NCBI RefSeq assembly: GCF_022369515.1 | Contig: NZ_CP059724.1 | Coordinates: 3,224,001 to 3,288,000 of the forward strand | DNA from: Paenibacillus sp. 19GGS1-52 | GTDB lineage: Bacteria; Bacillota; Bacilli; Paenibacillales; Paenibacillaceae | Length of the DNA: 64,000 nt | Direction of reading: 5' to 3' | Shown here: positions 16,152 through 26,472 of the stretch, piece by piece | Layout: the number at the start of each line of letters is the position of its first letter | Numbering within the stretch: the stretch's first letter is position 1 | The notes under the pieces: generated by a model | What the model saw: the letters and a program-made list of their open reading frames with translations, nothing else | What the model was told of the DNA's origin: nothing | The model's database searches: none | Translations under genes and position numbers: made by a program

Positions 16152-18878
16152 ATGGCAGAATATACACCGATGATTGAGCAATATTTACGGGTGAAAGAGG
16201 GGGCGAAGGACGCCTTTCTATTTTTTCGGCTGGGCGATTTCTATGAAATGTTCTTTGAGGACGCCTTGCTTGCTTCGAAGGAACTTGAGATTACCTTAAC
16301 AGCCCGCGCGGGTGGAGGTGATGAGCGTATTCCGATGTGTGGCGTACCTTATCATGCCGCAGAGGGCTATATTCAGCGGCTAATTGAAAAAGGCTATAAG
16401 GTCGCCATATGTGAGCAGCTTGACGATCCGACGACCACCAAGGGTATGGTGCGGCGTGATATCGTGCGTGTCGTAACGCCGGGAACGGTCATGGATGGCA
16501 AGATAATCAGTGACAAGAGCAACAATTATCTGGTCTGTGTCACCGAGAACGATGGGATGATGGCCCTGGCGGCTTGTGACTTAACTACTGGTGAGCTGTA
16601 TGTTACCTCTGTGCTCTCGGGAGCAGAATGGCTGCGGGATGAGATTGGCATTTATGAACCTGCTGAGATTATTGGCGATCCTGCTCTTTTGGAGCTTTTG
16701 CGTAGGGAAACATCGCTTCTGGAAAAACCTGTTGTGTATACTCCCTGGGAGAAACGCGATGAGGAAATGGCACGCCGTCAATTTGGCGAAGCAGCATGGG
16801 TACGGTTGGAGAAAGAACGGGGCCACAATCTAGCTTTGCTGATCTCCTATTTAAGCGAGACCCAGCGGCGTTCACTAGGACAACTAAGCCAGATTTCTCC
16901 TTATGAGCCTGGCAATTATATGATTCTCGATCCGTTCACACGACGGAATCTGGAACTTACAGAAACCGTGCGAGAACGGTCGAAGAAGGGTTCGCTGCTC
17001 TGGCTGCTGGACCATACCGAAACGTCGATGGGCGCGCGGCTGTTGCGGCGCAGAATTGATAAGCCGCTGCTGCAGCGGGCACCCATTGAACGGCGGCTGG
17101 AAGCTGTGGATTTTTTGTACAACCAGTTTATTGTCCGTGAGGATTTGCGTCTTGCATTGAAAGAAATTTATGATCTGGAGCGCTTGGTCGGTCGTATTGC
17201 CTTTGGCAGTGCGAACGGCCGGGATCTGAATGCACTGAAGCTGTCGCTGCTGCAAATCCCGACGTTGAAGGAAATGTGTCTGTCTTCTGGTTCAGCAACG
17301 CTGCGGGAGATTGGAGCCGCTATGGACGAATGCGCGGAGCTGCGAGAGGATATTGATCGCGCTATTGTTGAGGATGCGCCAGTATCTGTGCGTGACGGCG
17401 GAATGATTCGTTTGGGTTATCATGAGCGGCTGGATGAGTTCCGGGAAGCAAGTACGAACGGCAAACGCTGGATTGCCGAACTCGAAGCGAAGGAACGTCT
17501 GGCGACAGGCATCAAGTCACTGAAGATCGGCTACAACAAAATTTTTGGTTATTATATAGAAATTACCCGCGCGAACCTGGCTTCACTGCCGGAAGGTCGG
17601 TATGAACGCAAGCAGACGCTGGCAAATGCTGAACGTTATGTTACCCCGGAGCTGAAAGAGAAGGAAGCTCTTATTCTGGAAGCCCAGGACAAGATGACGG
17701 ATCTGGAATATAGCCTGTTTACAGAACTTCGTGAACGGATCAGCGGCGAAATTCCGCGCCTGCAGAGTCTTGCGGAGAAGGTCGCAGAAATTGATGTGTA
17801 CCAATGTCTTGCAGCGGTCAGTGCGGAGCATCGCTTCGTGAAGCCTACGCTAACAGACAGTTATGATATGCATATTGAAGGCGGACGACATCCTGTAGTT
17901 GAAGCTGTACTAAAGGATTCGGCGTTTATTGCTAATGGGAGCCATCTCAGCAAGGGTGAAGGGAATATTCTGCTGATTACCGGTCCTAATATGGCGGGCA
18001 AAAGCACCTATATGCGTCAGGTTGCCCTCATTTGCATCTTGGCGCAGATCGGCTGTTTTGTGCCTGCGGCAAGCGCCGAGGTGTCACTGATTGACCGTAT
18101 CTTTACGCGTATCGGAGCAGCAGACGACTTGATTGGCGGCCAGAGCACGTTCATGGTAGAAATGGCCGACATTCAGGTGATGACCGAGAAAGCAACCGCC
18201 CGCAGTCTGATCATTATTGATGAGTTGGGACGCGGTACTTCGACTAGCGAGGGGATGGCAATTGCTCAAGCCGTGATTGAATATGTGCACGATACCATTG
18301 CCTGCAAAGCGCTTGTCTCGACTCATTTTCATGAGCTGGCCCATTTGGAGCAGAGTCTGCAAGGCTTGCGCAATTATTCCATGGCCGTTCAAGAGAGCGG
18401 CGACAAAGTAAACTTCCTGCGCAAGCTTGTGCCGGGAGCTGCAGACAGCAGCTATGGTATTTATTGCGCCCGATTAGCCGGTCTGCCCGAAGGGATTATC
18501 GACCGTGCTTACAGGTTGCTTCAGAACATTGAGCTAGCTGCTGCACCTGGTGCAGTGACTCTTAATTATGGAGTGGGTTATGAAGGACAAGCAGTTGCGA
18601 AAGAGAATAAATCTGCTTATGCTGAAGCAGCAGTAACACTGGCCCATTCGGAGCAAGTAGCGGAACGTGAAGTGGTGCAGTTGTCCATCTTCGGCGAGGA
18701 AGAGCCGCGCAAGAGCCGCAAAGGCGGTGCTGGTGTTATTGCTGCAGTCGAAGTAAAAGAAAATCCAGCGCTTAAAGAATTAATCGCAGCTGTTAAGGGT
18801 GTTGATCTGATGAACATGACCCCACTGCAGGCGATGGGCCTGTTGAACGATTTGAAGATAAAAGCCAACGATCTTTAA
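16152..18878 (+). CDS. mutS: DNA mismatch repair protein MutS
   Basis: 908 residues. The N-terminal mismatch-sensing loop has the Phe-X-Glu motif in LGDFYEMFF (about residues 28-36). Connector, lever and clamp regions follow, then the ATPase with Walker A GPNMAGKST (about 610-618), LIIIDELGRGTSTSEG (Walker B/D-loop) and STHFHELAHLE. The C-terminus has a tail ending in the dimerisation helix region PLQAMGLLNDLK. MutS binds mispairs and recruits MutL. GGAGG (16141-16145) defines the ATG at 16152; the TTG at 16146 is unlikely. It is followed by mutL after 33 bases, forming an operon. Confidence 0.97.
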   Translation: MAEYTPMIEQYLRVKEGAKDAFLFFRLGDFYEMFFEDALLASKELEITLTARAGGGDERIPMCGVPYHAAEGYIQRLIEKGYKVAICEQLDDPTTTKGMVRRDIVRVVTPGTVMDGKIISDKSNNYLVCVTENDGMMALAACDLTTGELYVTSVLSGAEWLRDEIGIYEPAEIIGDPALLELLRRETSLLEKPVVYTPWEKRDEEMARRQFGEAAWVRLEKERGHNLALLISYLSETQRRSLGQLSQISPYEPGNYMILDPFTRRNLELTETVRERSKKGSLLWLLDHTETSMGARLLRRRIDKPLLQRAPIERRLEAVDFLYNQFIVREDLRLALKEIYDLERLVGRIAFGSANGRDLNALKLSLLQIPTLKEMCLSSGSATLREIGAAMDECAELREDIDRAIVEDAPVSVRDGGMIRLGYHERLDEFREASTNGKRWIAELEAKERLATGIKSLKIGYNKIFGYYIEITRANLASLPEGRYERKQTLANAERYVTPELKEKEALILEAQDKMTDLEYSLFTELRERISGEIPRLQSLAEKVAEIDVYQCLAAVSAEHRFVKPTLTDSYDMHIEGGRHPVVEAVLKDSAFIANGSHLSKGEGNILLITGPNMAGKSTYMRQVALICILAQIGCFVPAASAEVSLIDRIFTRIGAADDLIGGQSTFMVEMADIQVMTEKATARSLIIIDELGRGTSTSEGMAIAQAVIEYVHDTIACKALVSTHFHELAHLEQSLQGLRNYSMAVQESGDKVNFLRKLVPGAADSSYGIYCARLAGLPEGIIDRAYRLLQNIELAAAPGAVTLNYGVGYEGQAVAKENKSAYAEAAVTLAHSEQVAEREVVQLSIFGEEEPRKSRKGGAGVIAAVEVKENPALKELIAAVKGVDLMNMTPLQAMGLLNDLKIKANDL

Positions 18879-18911
18879 GAAGTAAATTGCCTAAGAGCGA
18901 GGTGAATGAAA

Positions 18912-20948
18912 TTGGCCAAAATTCATATATTGGATGAGCATATTGCCAACCAGATTGCTGCCGGGGAAGTTGTAGAACGTCCTGCTTCGGTCGTGAAGGA
19001 GCTAGTGGAGAACGCCATTGATGCAGGCAGTACCCGAATTGAAGTGACTGTCGAGGAAGGTGGCCTGCAGAGCATCAGGGTCAAAGACAATGGCTCAGGA
19101 ATAGAACCTGAGGATTGTGAGACTGCTTTTTACCGCCATGCTACAAGTAAAATAGCGAACGGGCGCGATCTGTTCCTCATTACGAGCCTCGGCTTCCGCG
19201 GTGAGGCACTGCCCAGTATCGCTGCAGTATCCAAGGTATCTTTGCTTACTGCAACCGCTGATGACGGCAAAGGCCGCCTCATTGATATAGAAGGTGGCAA
19301 GCTGATCCGAAATGAGGATTCACCATCCGGAGTAGGCAGTGATCTTGCCGTGCGGGAATTATTTTTTAATACCCCGGCAAGGCTGAAATATATGAAGAGT
19401 ATACAAACAGAGCTGGGGCATATCTCGGATGCGATGTACCGGATGGCGTTGGCTCATCCAACGATCTCGTTCACGCTGCATCATAACGGCAACCAACTGC
19501 TGCATACGCTAGGCAATGGAGATCAGTTGCAAGTGATTGCTGCCGTATACGGCACTTCTGCGGCGAAGGCAATGCTGCCGATAGCAGCGGAGGATCTGGA
19601 TTATAGGATCTCCGGCTTTATCAGCCGCCCGGAATGGACGCGCTCCAACCGGAATGGGATCACTACCATTGTGGGTGGTCGATATATCCGCAACAATGGT
19701 CTGAACGCAGCAATTCTACGAGCCTACCATACACTCCTGCCAATCAACCGCTACCCGCTGCTGGTGCTACAGCTTGATATGCATCCTTCTCTCGTGGATG
19801 TCAACGTACATCCGGCTAAACTGGAAGTTCGCTTCAGTAAGGAGATTGAGCTGTTTAAATTTGTGGAAGAAGAGATCCGTAAGGTATTGCTAGGCCAAAG
19901 TCTGATTCTTCGTCCGGGTAAGGAAATGATTGGACAGAAGGGGAGCAGTTCATTTATACAGGAGCAGTTTGCTTTTTCCAAGGGGAATATTCCTCAGATT
20001 TCAGCGGGTGATGCATCTACTCCAGATTTGCCGGTTACAGAAGATTTCCCGCACGGTGACCGTCCGGGATCAACATTGGGTCCGCTCAGTAACAATCAAG
20101 CTGTGTCTGATCGGAGCAGCGATGGGAATCCAGCAGGCAATCGCAACACTGGCGGAAATAGCCAAACAGCGGACCAGGCAGGACTTCATCAAGCAAGAGA
20201 ATCAGCCGCATCTTATGGCAGCAGTAACAGGCAGTCTCAATCACGCGGCCCTCAGAGCACCGTGGGCAGTAGCTACCGTCCGATGGCAGCAACGTTACCG
20301 CGCGGGCAGATGCCTGCTGCAGAAGAGCTGTGGGCGCCCGCAGACGGCGAAGCCTCCAGTCTTCCGGAATTTCCAGAGCTGAATTATATCGGCCAGCATC
20401 ATGGGACATATATTATTGCCCAGAATGATGGAGGATTGTATTTGATTGATCAACATGCGGCTCATGAACGGATTAATTACGAATACTATTATGAGAAGTT
20501 TGGCCGCCCGGAAGAGGCTTCGCAGGAGTTGCTCCTGCCGATAACCCTGGAGTTCACCCCTTCCGAAAGCCGGCAGCTTAGTGAACGGCTGCACTGGTTC
20601 GAGCAGGCAGGTGTGTATTTGGAGCATTTCGGAGGTCAGACATTTCTGGTCCGATCCTTGCCCTATTGGTTCCCGGAGGGGGACGAGAAGGCAGTGATCG
20701 AAGAGATGGCCGAGTGGGTGCTGAGTGAAAGGTTTATTGATCTGGCGAAGCTGCGCGAGAAATCCTCCATCCTCTGCTCCTGCAAAGCCTCAATTAAGGC
20801 TAATCAGAAGCTGACTGAGCAGGAGGTAGATTCACTACTGTCCCGTTTGGCAGCCTGTCGCCAGCCTTATACCTGTCCACATGGACGGCCGATCGTGGTC
20901 TCTTTTTCAACCTATGATTTAGAGAAGCTGTTCAAGCGGGTAATGTAA
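18912..20948 (+). CDS. mutL: DNA mismatch repair endonuclease MutL
   Basis: 678 residues. N-terminal GHKL ATPase: IAAGEVVERPASVVKELVENAIDAG (motif I), DNGSGI (motif II), HATSKI and GFRGEAL (motif III). A Ser/Gly/Gln-rich linker (about residues 350-480) leads to the C-terminal dimerisation/endonuclease domain with DQHAAHERINYE (DQHA-X2-E-X4-E metal site), SCKASIKAN and CPHGRP. It nicks the nascent strand after MutS activation. The TTG at 18912 was chosen because GAGGTGA ends six bases upstream, while the ATG at 18906 directly abuts that sequence. Confidence 0.96.
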   Translation: MAKIHILDEHIANQIAAGEVVERPASVVKELVENAIDAGSTRIEVTVEEGGLQSIRVKDNGSGIEPEDCETAFYRHATSKIANGRDLFLITSLGFRGEALPSIAAVSKVSLLTATADDGKGRLIDIEGGKLIRNEDSPSGVGSDLAVRELFFNTPARLKYMKSIQTELGHISDAMYRMALAHPTISFTLHHNGNQLLHTLGNGDQLQVIAAVYGTSAAKAMLPIAAEDLDYRISGFISRPEWTRSNRNGITTIVGGRYIRNNGLNAAILRAYHTLLPINRYPLLVLQLDMHPSLVDVNVHPAKLEVRFSKEIELFKFVEEEIRKVLLGQSLILRPGKEMIGQKGSSSFIQEQFAFSKGNIPQISAGDASTPDLPVTEDFPHGDRPGSTLGPLSNNQAVSDRSSDGNPAGNRNTGGNSQTADQAGLHQARESAASYGSSNRQSQSRGPQSTVGSSYRPMAATLPRGQMPAAEELWAPADGEASSLPEFPELNYIGQHHGTYIIAQNDGGLYLIDQHAAHERINYEYYYEKFGRPEEASQELLLPITLEFTPSESRQLSERLHWFEQAGVYLEHFGGQTFLVRSLPYWFPEGDEKAVIEEMAEWVLSERFIDLAKLREKSSILCSCKASIKANQKLTEQEVDSLLSRLAACRQPYTCPHGRPIVVSFSTYDLEKLFKRVM

Positions 20949-20992
20949 TTGCAGTACTGCTACTTAAAGAAGTGAGCAAGACAGGAGGCATC

Positions 20993-21772
20993 ATGATTAT
21001 AACAACGGGTACTAACCCGATACCGGAAATTGTACAGCGGGCGCAGAGTCTTGCGGAACGAACGGGCTGTGTCTATGCTCCCCGTGGTACTCTTTCTTTA
21101 CCAAAGCTTGTCGAACGTAGCAAGGACGAAGAGGTTTTGGTTGTACTGCAGGAAGCAGTCCGTCTCTTGCGGCCTGGAATGGCAACGATGGAGTTTCATC
21201 CCAGTATGGGGTTTGTCCGCGCCAAACGAATACTGAAGGGCGAGGTTGACCCCATGCTTACCGCTGCCGGGATGCTTCCCGGGGACAGCGTACTTGATTG
21301 TACTGCAGGCCTAGGTACGGATTCCCTATTATTCGCGGTTTATGGCAGCGAAAGCTCTGTAGTAACCGCACTTGAGAGTTCACTCCCTTTATACGGACTG
21401 TTGTTGGAGGGAATGAGCCATTATATCTCCGGACAAGAGAAAGTAAATGCAGCACTGCGTCGTATTCATGTGGTGCATAGTGATCATTTGGACTATTTGC
21501 GGGCACAGCCGGATGACAGCATTGATATCATTTACTTTGATCCTATGTTCCGCGTACCGCTGACCGACTCTGCTGCGATTTCTCCGCTGCGCCAGTTCGC
21601 GAACGGAGACGCATTGTCTATGGTGAGCGTTGCAGAAGCGGTAAGGGTAGCTCGCAAAACCGTTCTTTTGAAGGAAAAAGCTTTGAGTGGTGAATTTGCG
21701 CGGCTGGGCTTCACTGAGCTGCTCCGTAGCAATTCTAAAACATCGTACGGGGTGATACAAATTGACCAGTGA
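20993..21772 (+). CDS. Class I SAM-dependent methyltransferase (RsmJ/YpiP-like)
   Basis: 259 residues. SAM-binding motif I is VLDCTAGLGTDSLLFA (about residues 96-111), and the catalytic-loop-like motif is IIYFDPMFRVPL (about 176-187), similar to the DPM/DPPY motif of base N-methyltransferases. The N-terminal GTNPIPEIVQRAQSLAERTG resembles RsmJ, which methylates 16S rRNA guanine N2, so an RNA target is plausible but not shown. AGGAGG (20983-20988) precedes the ATG. The 3' end overlaps miaA by 11 bases, which implies coupled expression in the mutSL-miaA-hfq cluster. Confidence 0.8.
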   Translation: MIITTGTNPIPEIVQRAQSLAERTGCVYAPRGTLSLPKLVERSKDEEVLVVLQEAVRLLRPGMATMEFHPSMGFVRAKRILKGEVDPMLTAAGMLPGDSVLDCTAGLGTDSLLFAVYGSESSVVTALESSLPLYGLLLEGMSHYISGQEKVNAALRRIHVVHSDHLDYLRAQPDDSIDIIYFDPMFRVPLTDSAAISPLRQFANGDALSMVSVAEAVRVARKTVLLKEKALSGEFARLGFTELLRSNSKTSYGVIQIDQ

Positions 21773-22742
21773 AACTAGACGCAAGGTGCTGGTGCTTCTG
21801 GGGCCAACTGCTGTCGGCAAAACAAGACTGAGTTTGGAGCTTGCTGAAGCTTATGGCGCAGAGATCATTTCCGGCGATTCCATGCAGGTCTATCGAGGGA
21901 TGGATATTGGTACGGCGAAAATTTCACCGGCAGAAATGCAGGGGATTCCACACCATTTGATCGATATCCACGACCCTCAGGATGCTTACTCCGCAGCAGA
22001 ATTTCAGGAGCAGGGTGGCAAGCTGATTGAGGAGATCAGTGACCAGGGCAAACTTCCCTTTATTGTGGGGGGAACTGGGCTGTATATTGAGTCCTTATGC
22101 TACGGATTTCGCTTCTCTGAAGCTGTGGCAGATGAAGCCTTTCGCAAGGAAATGGATGACTTTGCAGAAAGGGAGGGGGCGCTTGCACTGCATGCCCGGC
22201 TTGAGCTTGTAGACCCGGTCAGTGCAGCCAGATTACATCCGAATGACCGCCGTAGAATTATCCGTGCACTGGAGATTCATCTCCAGACGGATACCACACT
22301 TTCTGCTTCACATGCGGCCCAAACTAAGGAATCCCCCTATGATTTATGCCTCATAGGTTTGACAATGGACCGGAAAATACTATATAAACGTATTGAAGAC
22401 CGAATTGACAGCATGCTGGCGGAAGGACTTGTCGCCGAGGTGAAAGGGCTGCTCGATCATGGCTACGGCAGAAGCCTTGTATCTATGCAGGGACTTGGCT
22501 ACAAGGAGATTGCCTCCTATCTCGCAGGAGAAATGACGCTGGATGAGGCTGTGACACTGCTGAAACGCGATACTCGCCGATTCGCCAAAAGACAGTTGTC
22601 ATGGTTTCGCCACATGAACGAAATTCAGTGGATTGACGTCGAAGGTGAACAAAACTTTTCTGAGAATTTTGCAAAAATCCGTGCTATAATAGCAGGAAAG
22701 TTTCTCTCAGGTCTTGAATATACATCTGAACAATCTAATTGA
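21762..22742 (+). CDS. miaA: tRNA dimethylallyltransferase
   Basis: 326 residues. P-loop [11 protein letters not shown] (about residues 13-23), [16 protein letters not shown] (about 38-53), HHLID and DAYSAAEFQ, the [10 protein letters not shown] motif (about 101-110), and the C-terminal [15 protein letters not shown]. It transfers a dimethylallyl group to A37 of tRNAs reading UNN codons. It starts with TTG at 21762, with GGGGTGAT upstream, inside the end of the methyltransferase gene. hfq follows, as in Bacilli and enterobacteria. Confidence 0.96.
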   Translation: MTSETRRKVLVLLGPTAVGKTRLSLELAEAYGAEIISGDSMQVYRGMDIGTAKISPAEMQGIPHHLIDIHDPQDAYSAAEFQEQGGKLIEEISDQGKLPFIVGGTGLYIESLCYGFRFSEAVADEAFRKEMDDFAEREGALALHARLELVDPVSAARLHPNDRRRIIRALEIHLQTDTTLSASHAAQTKESPYDLCLIGLTMDRKILYKRIEDRIDSMLAEGLVAEVKGLLDHGYGRSLVSMQGLGYKEIASYLAGEMTLDEAVTLLKRDTRRFAKRQLSWFRHMNEIQWIDVEGEQNFSENFAKIRAIIAGKFLSGLEYTSEQSN

Positions 22743-22761
22743 ACCATTGGGGGTACGTCAT

Positions 22762-23001
22762 ATGAACAAGTCCATTAACATCCAAGATACGTTCTTGAAC
22801 CAACTGCGTAAAGAGAATATCCCTGCTACAGTATATTTGACCAACGGTTTTCAGATCCGAGGGATTATTAAAGCTTTCGACAATTTTACCATTGTCATTG
22901 ACAGTGACGGTCGGCAGCAAATGGTGTACAAGCATGCAATCTCGACCTTTACTCCGCAGCGTAGTGTTTCACTTATGCAGGATAGCGGAAGCGAAGAGTA
23001 A
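22762..23001 (+). CDS. hfq: RNA-binding protein Hfq
   Basis: 79 residues, normal for Firmicute Hfq. Sm1 motif region: [28 protein letters not shown]; Sm2: YKHAISTF (about residues 55-62), the Hfq fingerprint. It is expected to form a hexamer binding sRNAs and A-rich tails. The ATG at 22762 gives the standard N-terminus MNKSINIQD; a GGGGGT lies upstream. It is the last gene before a weak terminator. Confidence 0.96.
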   Translation: MNKSINIQDTFLNQLRKENIPATVYLTNGFQIRGIIKAFDNFTIVIDSDGRQQMVYKHAISTFTPQRSVSLMQDSGSEE

Positions 23002-23063
23002 TATTTTACAAGTTTGAAGTGAAACCTTTTTGTTTATAAATCGTTTGAATAGAGTAGATGAGA

Positions 23064-23089
23064 GAGCAACCTGAGAAGGTTGTTCTTTT
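23064..23089 (+). terminator. Weak terminator after hfq
   Basis: GCAACCT-GAGA-AGGTTGT then TCTTTT. A 7-bp stem with modest T content. Confidence 0.55.
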
Positions 23090-23141
23090 CATTCGTGGAT
23101 GACCATTTATAAATGGTTCCGAAAGGGAGTCAGGAGACAAC

Positions 23142-25724
23142 ATGTCCAGAGACGATATACCGAACCGCAATAGAGATAGAGGATCAAATCAAACGAAACC
23201 TAAGAAGAAAAAGAAGTTTTTGACTAAGAAACGTGTGCTGTGGAGTCTGTTCTTTGCAACGGCCTTAGCGATTTTTTGTGCGTTAGGCGGCTATTTGTTC
23301 ATTATGCTCAATGGAGAGAAGTTGCTTCAGGAGAATAGGGATAAATTGACTGTCAATGAAACGACCAAGATCTATGACCGCAATGCGAATCTTATCGGTG
23401 AATTGTCACTGGAGAAGAGTGATCCTGTAGATTATGAGAACATTCCTAAGCTACTCGTTAATGCATTTGTCGCTACAGAAGACAAGCGTTTCTTTGAACA
23501 CAAAGGGGTCGACTTTTGGTCGATCGGACGCGCAGCAGTCAAGGATGTTGCGGCACGAAGCATGGTTGAAGGTGGCAGTACCATTACGCAGCAGTTGGCC
23601 AAAAATATATTTCTGACGCGGGACAAAACTTTTTTCCGCAAAGCGACAGAGGTATCGATTGCTGTAGCACTGGAGAATAACAATACTAAAGAACAGATCA
23701 TTACGATGTATCTGAACCGGATTAACTTTGGTGGTACCATCTATGGGATCAAAGCAGCTTCCATCCGTTATTTTGGTAAAAGTGATTTGAATGACCTCAA
23801 AATATGGCAAATTGCCACGCTGGCTGCGATGCCAAAAGGTCCCTCACGCTATAACCCGCTTCGCAATCCGGAACTTTCCAAGGAACGGCGTGCAGTGGTG
23901 CTTCAGCTCATGAATGAGCAGGGTTTCATTACTGAACAGGAGATGAATGAGGCTAAGGCCGTTGATTACAATTATAAACCGCCGGAAAGCAAGCAGCGTT
24001 ATCAGGCTTTTATTGATTATGCAGTGGACGAGGCAGAAAACAAGTTCGGTCTGTCCGAGGATGATCTGAATATCGGTGGATACAAAATTTACACCACAAT
24101 GGATAAGCATGCCCAGGAGACCGTTGAGGATGCTTTTGCGGATAGTAACAACTTTGAGAAGAGTGTCGACGATGAGTTGGTACAAGGCTCTATGACCATC
24201 ATTAATCAGGAGAATGGCAGTATAGTGGCACTGCTCGGCGGACGAAACTATGAGAAAAAAGGCTACAGCCGCGTTAACAGCAGCCGTCGTTCGCCTGGAT
24301 CAGCTTTCAAGCCACTTGTTGCTTATGCACCTGCGCTGGAGTCCGGCAAGTTTACACCAGACTCTAGTCTCAGCAATGAGAAACAATGCTTTGGTAAATA
24401 CTGTCCAAATAACTTGCATGGATATTCTTCGACCATCAGTATGAGCGATGCCTTGCAGAAATCGGAGAACATCCCGGCTGTATGGCTGCTGAATGAGATC
24501 GGTGTGGATACCGGTTTTGAATTCGCCAAGAAGATGGGTATTGACCTTGAAGATGAGGATAAGAATCTCTCTCTGGCGCTCGGAGGTATGAGCAAAGGAA
24601 CGAACACGCTGGAAATGGCTCAAGCATACAGTGCCTTTGCGAATGGCGGAGAGTTACGAGATGCTTATACTATTAAATCTATCACGGATAGCACGGGTGA
24701 GACGGTTTATAAAGCTAATACGACACCAGAACGTGTCATGAGCGAGAAAACGGCTTACCAAATGACGCAAATGATGCAGAAGGTCGTGGAAGACGGTACC
24801 GGTAAAAAAGCGAAAATCAACCGTCCTGTTGCCGGTAAGACCGGCACGACCCAAAGTGGATATACCGGTATCAGCTCGAACCGCGATGTTTGGTTCGTGG
24901 GATATACACCGGAATGGACAGCTGCTGTATGGATGGGCTATGACAAGCCCAGCAAGCAGCATCTGCTCAAGAACAGTAGCCCTCTTGCGGCAGCATTCTG
25001 GGGAAAGGTCATGGAGGAGGCACTGAGAGATGTTCCGGAGAAATCCTTCCCGCATCCGGATAATGTCGATGTCTCTGAACCTACCGCAACCCCTGAGACA
25101 GCTCAGGCGGTAAGCGGACTGACAGCAGAGTATGATCCAACTACAATGACAGTTAATCTTAACTGGCAGGCTGTCCCTACAGCAGGCGTGGAATACCGAA
25201 TTTATCGCCGTGAGACATCTGAGGCAGACTTTAGTCCACTGTTAAATACGGTAGCTATAAATGCAGGGGATATAAGCGCCATGCCAGGATTGACGTATGA
25301 GTATTATGTAACGGCGTATTATCCTGAATTGGATATAGAAAGCGAACCTTCCAACACAGCTTCTTTATCTGTACAGGATGAACTGCCGACGCAGGTGCCA
25401 GAAGCCACAATTGATCCAAACCTTCCAACGGCTACACCTGAGAATAGTGGAAACAATGGTGGCCCAGGTAATGGGAATGGAGGCAACAATGGAAAAGACA
25501 ACAATGGAAAAGGCAACAATGGAAATGGCGGTAATCACGGAGGCGGAAATGGTGGAGAAGGAACACCTCCAGCTGCTACGACCCCTCCTGTATCAGAGAC
25601 GCCCGTTCCTACCCCTCCACCTGCGGCAACGTCAGGACCAGCAAATTCCGGAGCCGATAGTGGTGCCGTTGCCAGTCCTGATCCAACAGCAGGAGCTGTA
25701 GACAATGGGGTCACCACACAGTAA
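23142..25724 (+). CDS. Class A penicillin-binding protein 1A (transglycosylase/transpeptidase)
   Basis: 860 residues. Basic cytoplasmic N-terminus, one membrane anchor (about residues 33-55), GT51 glycosyltransferase with EDKRFFEHKGVD and GGSTITQQLAKN, then the transpeptidase with SAFK (SxxK, Ser about 386), SEN (SxN, about 442) and KTGTT (about 566). A fibronectin-III-like domain (about 655-745) follows. The tail is low complexity: tandem Asn/Gly/Lys repeats, then Pro/Thr/Ala-rich. It polymerises and cross-links peptidoglycan outside the membrane. The tail probably penetrates or binds the wall. Confidence 0.94.
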   Translation: MSRDDIPNRNRDRGSNQTKPKKKKKFLTKKRVLWSLFFATALAIFCALGGYLFIMLNGEKLLQENRDKLTVNETTKIYDRNANLIGELSLEKSDPVDYENIPKLLVNAFVATEDKRFFEHKGVDFWSIGRAAVKDVAARSMVEGGSTITQQLAKNIFLTRDKTFFRKATEVSIAVALENNNTKEQIITMYLNRINFGGTIYGIKAASIRYFGKSDLNDLKIWQIATLAAMPKGPSRYNPLRNPELSKERRAVVLQLMNEQGFITEQEMNEAKAVDYNYKPPESKQRYQAFIDYAVDEAENKFGLSEDDLNIGGYKIYTTMDKHAQETVEDAFADSNNFEKSVDDELVQGSMTIINQENGSIVALLGGRNYEKKGYSRVNSSRRSPGSAFKPLVAYAPALESGKFTPDSSLSNEKQCFGKYCPNNLHGYSSTISMSDALQKSENIPAVWLLNEIGVDTGFEFAKKMGIDLEDEDKNLSLALGGMSKGTNTLEMAQAYSAFANGGELRDAYTIKSITDSTGETVYKANTTPERVMSEKTAYQMTQMMQKVVEDGTGKKAKINRPVAGKTGTTQSGYTGISSNRDVWFVGYTPEWTAAVWMGYDKPSKQHLLKNSSPLAAAFWGKVMEEALRDVPEKSFPHPDNVDVSEPTATPETAQAVSGLTAEYDPTTMTVNLNWQAVPTAGVEYRIYRRETSEADFSPLLNTVAINAGDISAMPGLTYEYYVTAYYPELDIESEPSNTASLSVQDELPTQVPEATIDPNLPTATPENSGNNGGPGNGNGGNNGKDNNGKGNNGNGGNHGGGNGGEGTPPAATTPPVSETPVPTPPPAATSGPANSGADSGAVASPDPTAGAVDNGVTTQ

Positions 25725-25758
25725 TACTCAACAGCTGTTATAAAGATGAATTACACTG

Positions 25759-25815
25759 CCCTGGCAGACCTTATGCTCTGGTTACATTGGAGTATGGGGG
25801 CTGCCGGGGTTTATT
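25759..25815 (+). terminator. Probable terminator after the PBP gene
   Basis: CCCTGGCAG pairs with CTGCCGGGG (one G-U) across a 33-base loop, then GTTTATTT. The long loop makes this a moderate call. Confidence 0.45.
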
Positions 25816-25916
25816 TATGAGTGATAAGAAATAAAAGTTGCATAATACAGGGATATTTTGAGTGTATCCGCTAAATGTGGTAAGCTGAAGACACCATACT
25901 GGAGAGGGTTATATCT

Positions 25917-26471
25917 ATGAAACGTAAATTCGGAGACCGGGCCAACTGGCGCCGGATTACGCGCCGCCATTTTGCCTGCCGTTATGTGGAGAGCCGGGAA
26001 TTTAACGGTTACATTACGCTGTACACTATCTACGGACTGAAAGAACCACTGTGGAAGAGCTATGGCAGGCATACATACCGCATCGCGGACAAAGGGTATT
26101 CGTGGCTGCAATATTTCCCTAAAGACAGTCACTATATTGTGACGGCTATGTTCGATGAAAGACAGAATATTATTCAATGGTATATTGATACCTGCAAAGT
26201 TCAGGGTGTCACAGATCAGGGAGTTCCCTGGTTTGATGATTTATATCTGGATGTTGTAGTGCTGTGGAATGGAGAGGTTTTTTTGCTTGATGAGGATGAG
26301 CTCGAGGAAGCGTTGGAACGGGAAAATATTTCGGATGGCGATTACAATTTGGCCTGGAATACTGCTAACGCTATCCTGCACAGCATCGATGCTCACGCCT
26401 TTCCTTATTTCTCCCTCTCTTTGAAGCATCGTGCGGAATTGTTCCATCATGGAGAATTCAGGAGGAAATAA
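25917..26471 (+). CDS. DUF402 nucleoside tri-/diphosphate phosphatase (Ntdp/YgaC-like)
   Basis: 184 residues, rich in Trp and Tyr. The DUF402 fold is indicated by WLQYFPKDSHYIVTAMFDERQNIIQWYID and the metal-binding acidic cluster DDLYLDVVV...FLLDEDELEEAL (about residues 106-135). Homologues (YgaC, S. aureus Ntdp) hydrolyse nucleoside tri- and diphosphates with divalent metal; that role is taken from the family. The ATG follows GGAGAGGG. The next gene starts two bases after its stop codon. Confidence 0.85.
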   Translation: MKRKFGDRANWRRITRRHFACRYVESREFNGYITLYTIYGLKEPLWKSYGRHTYRIADKGYSWLQYFPKDSHYIVTAMFDERQNIIQWYIDTCKVQGVTDQGVPWFDDLYLDVVVLWNGEVFLLDEDELEEALERENISDGDYNLAWNTANAILHSIDAHAFPYFSLSLKHRAELFHHGEFRRK

Positions 26472-26472
26472 A

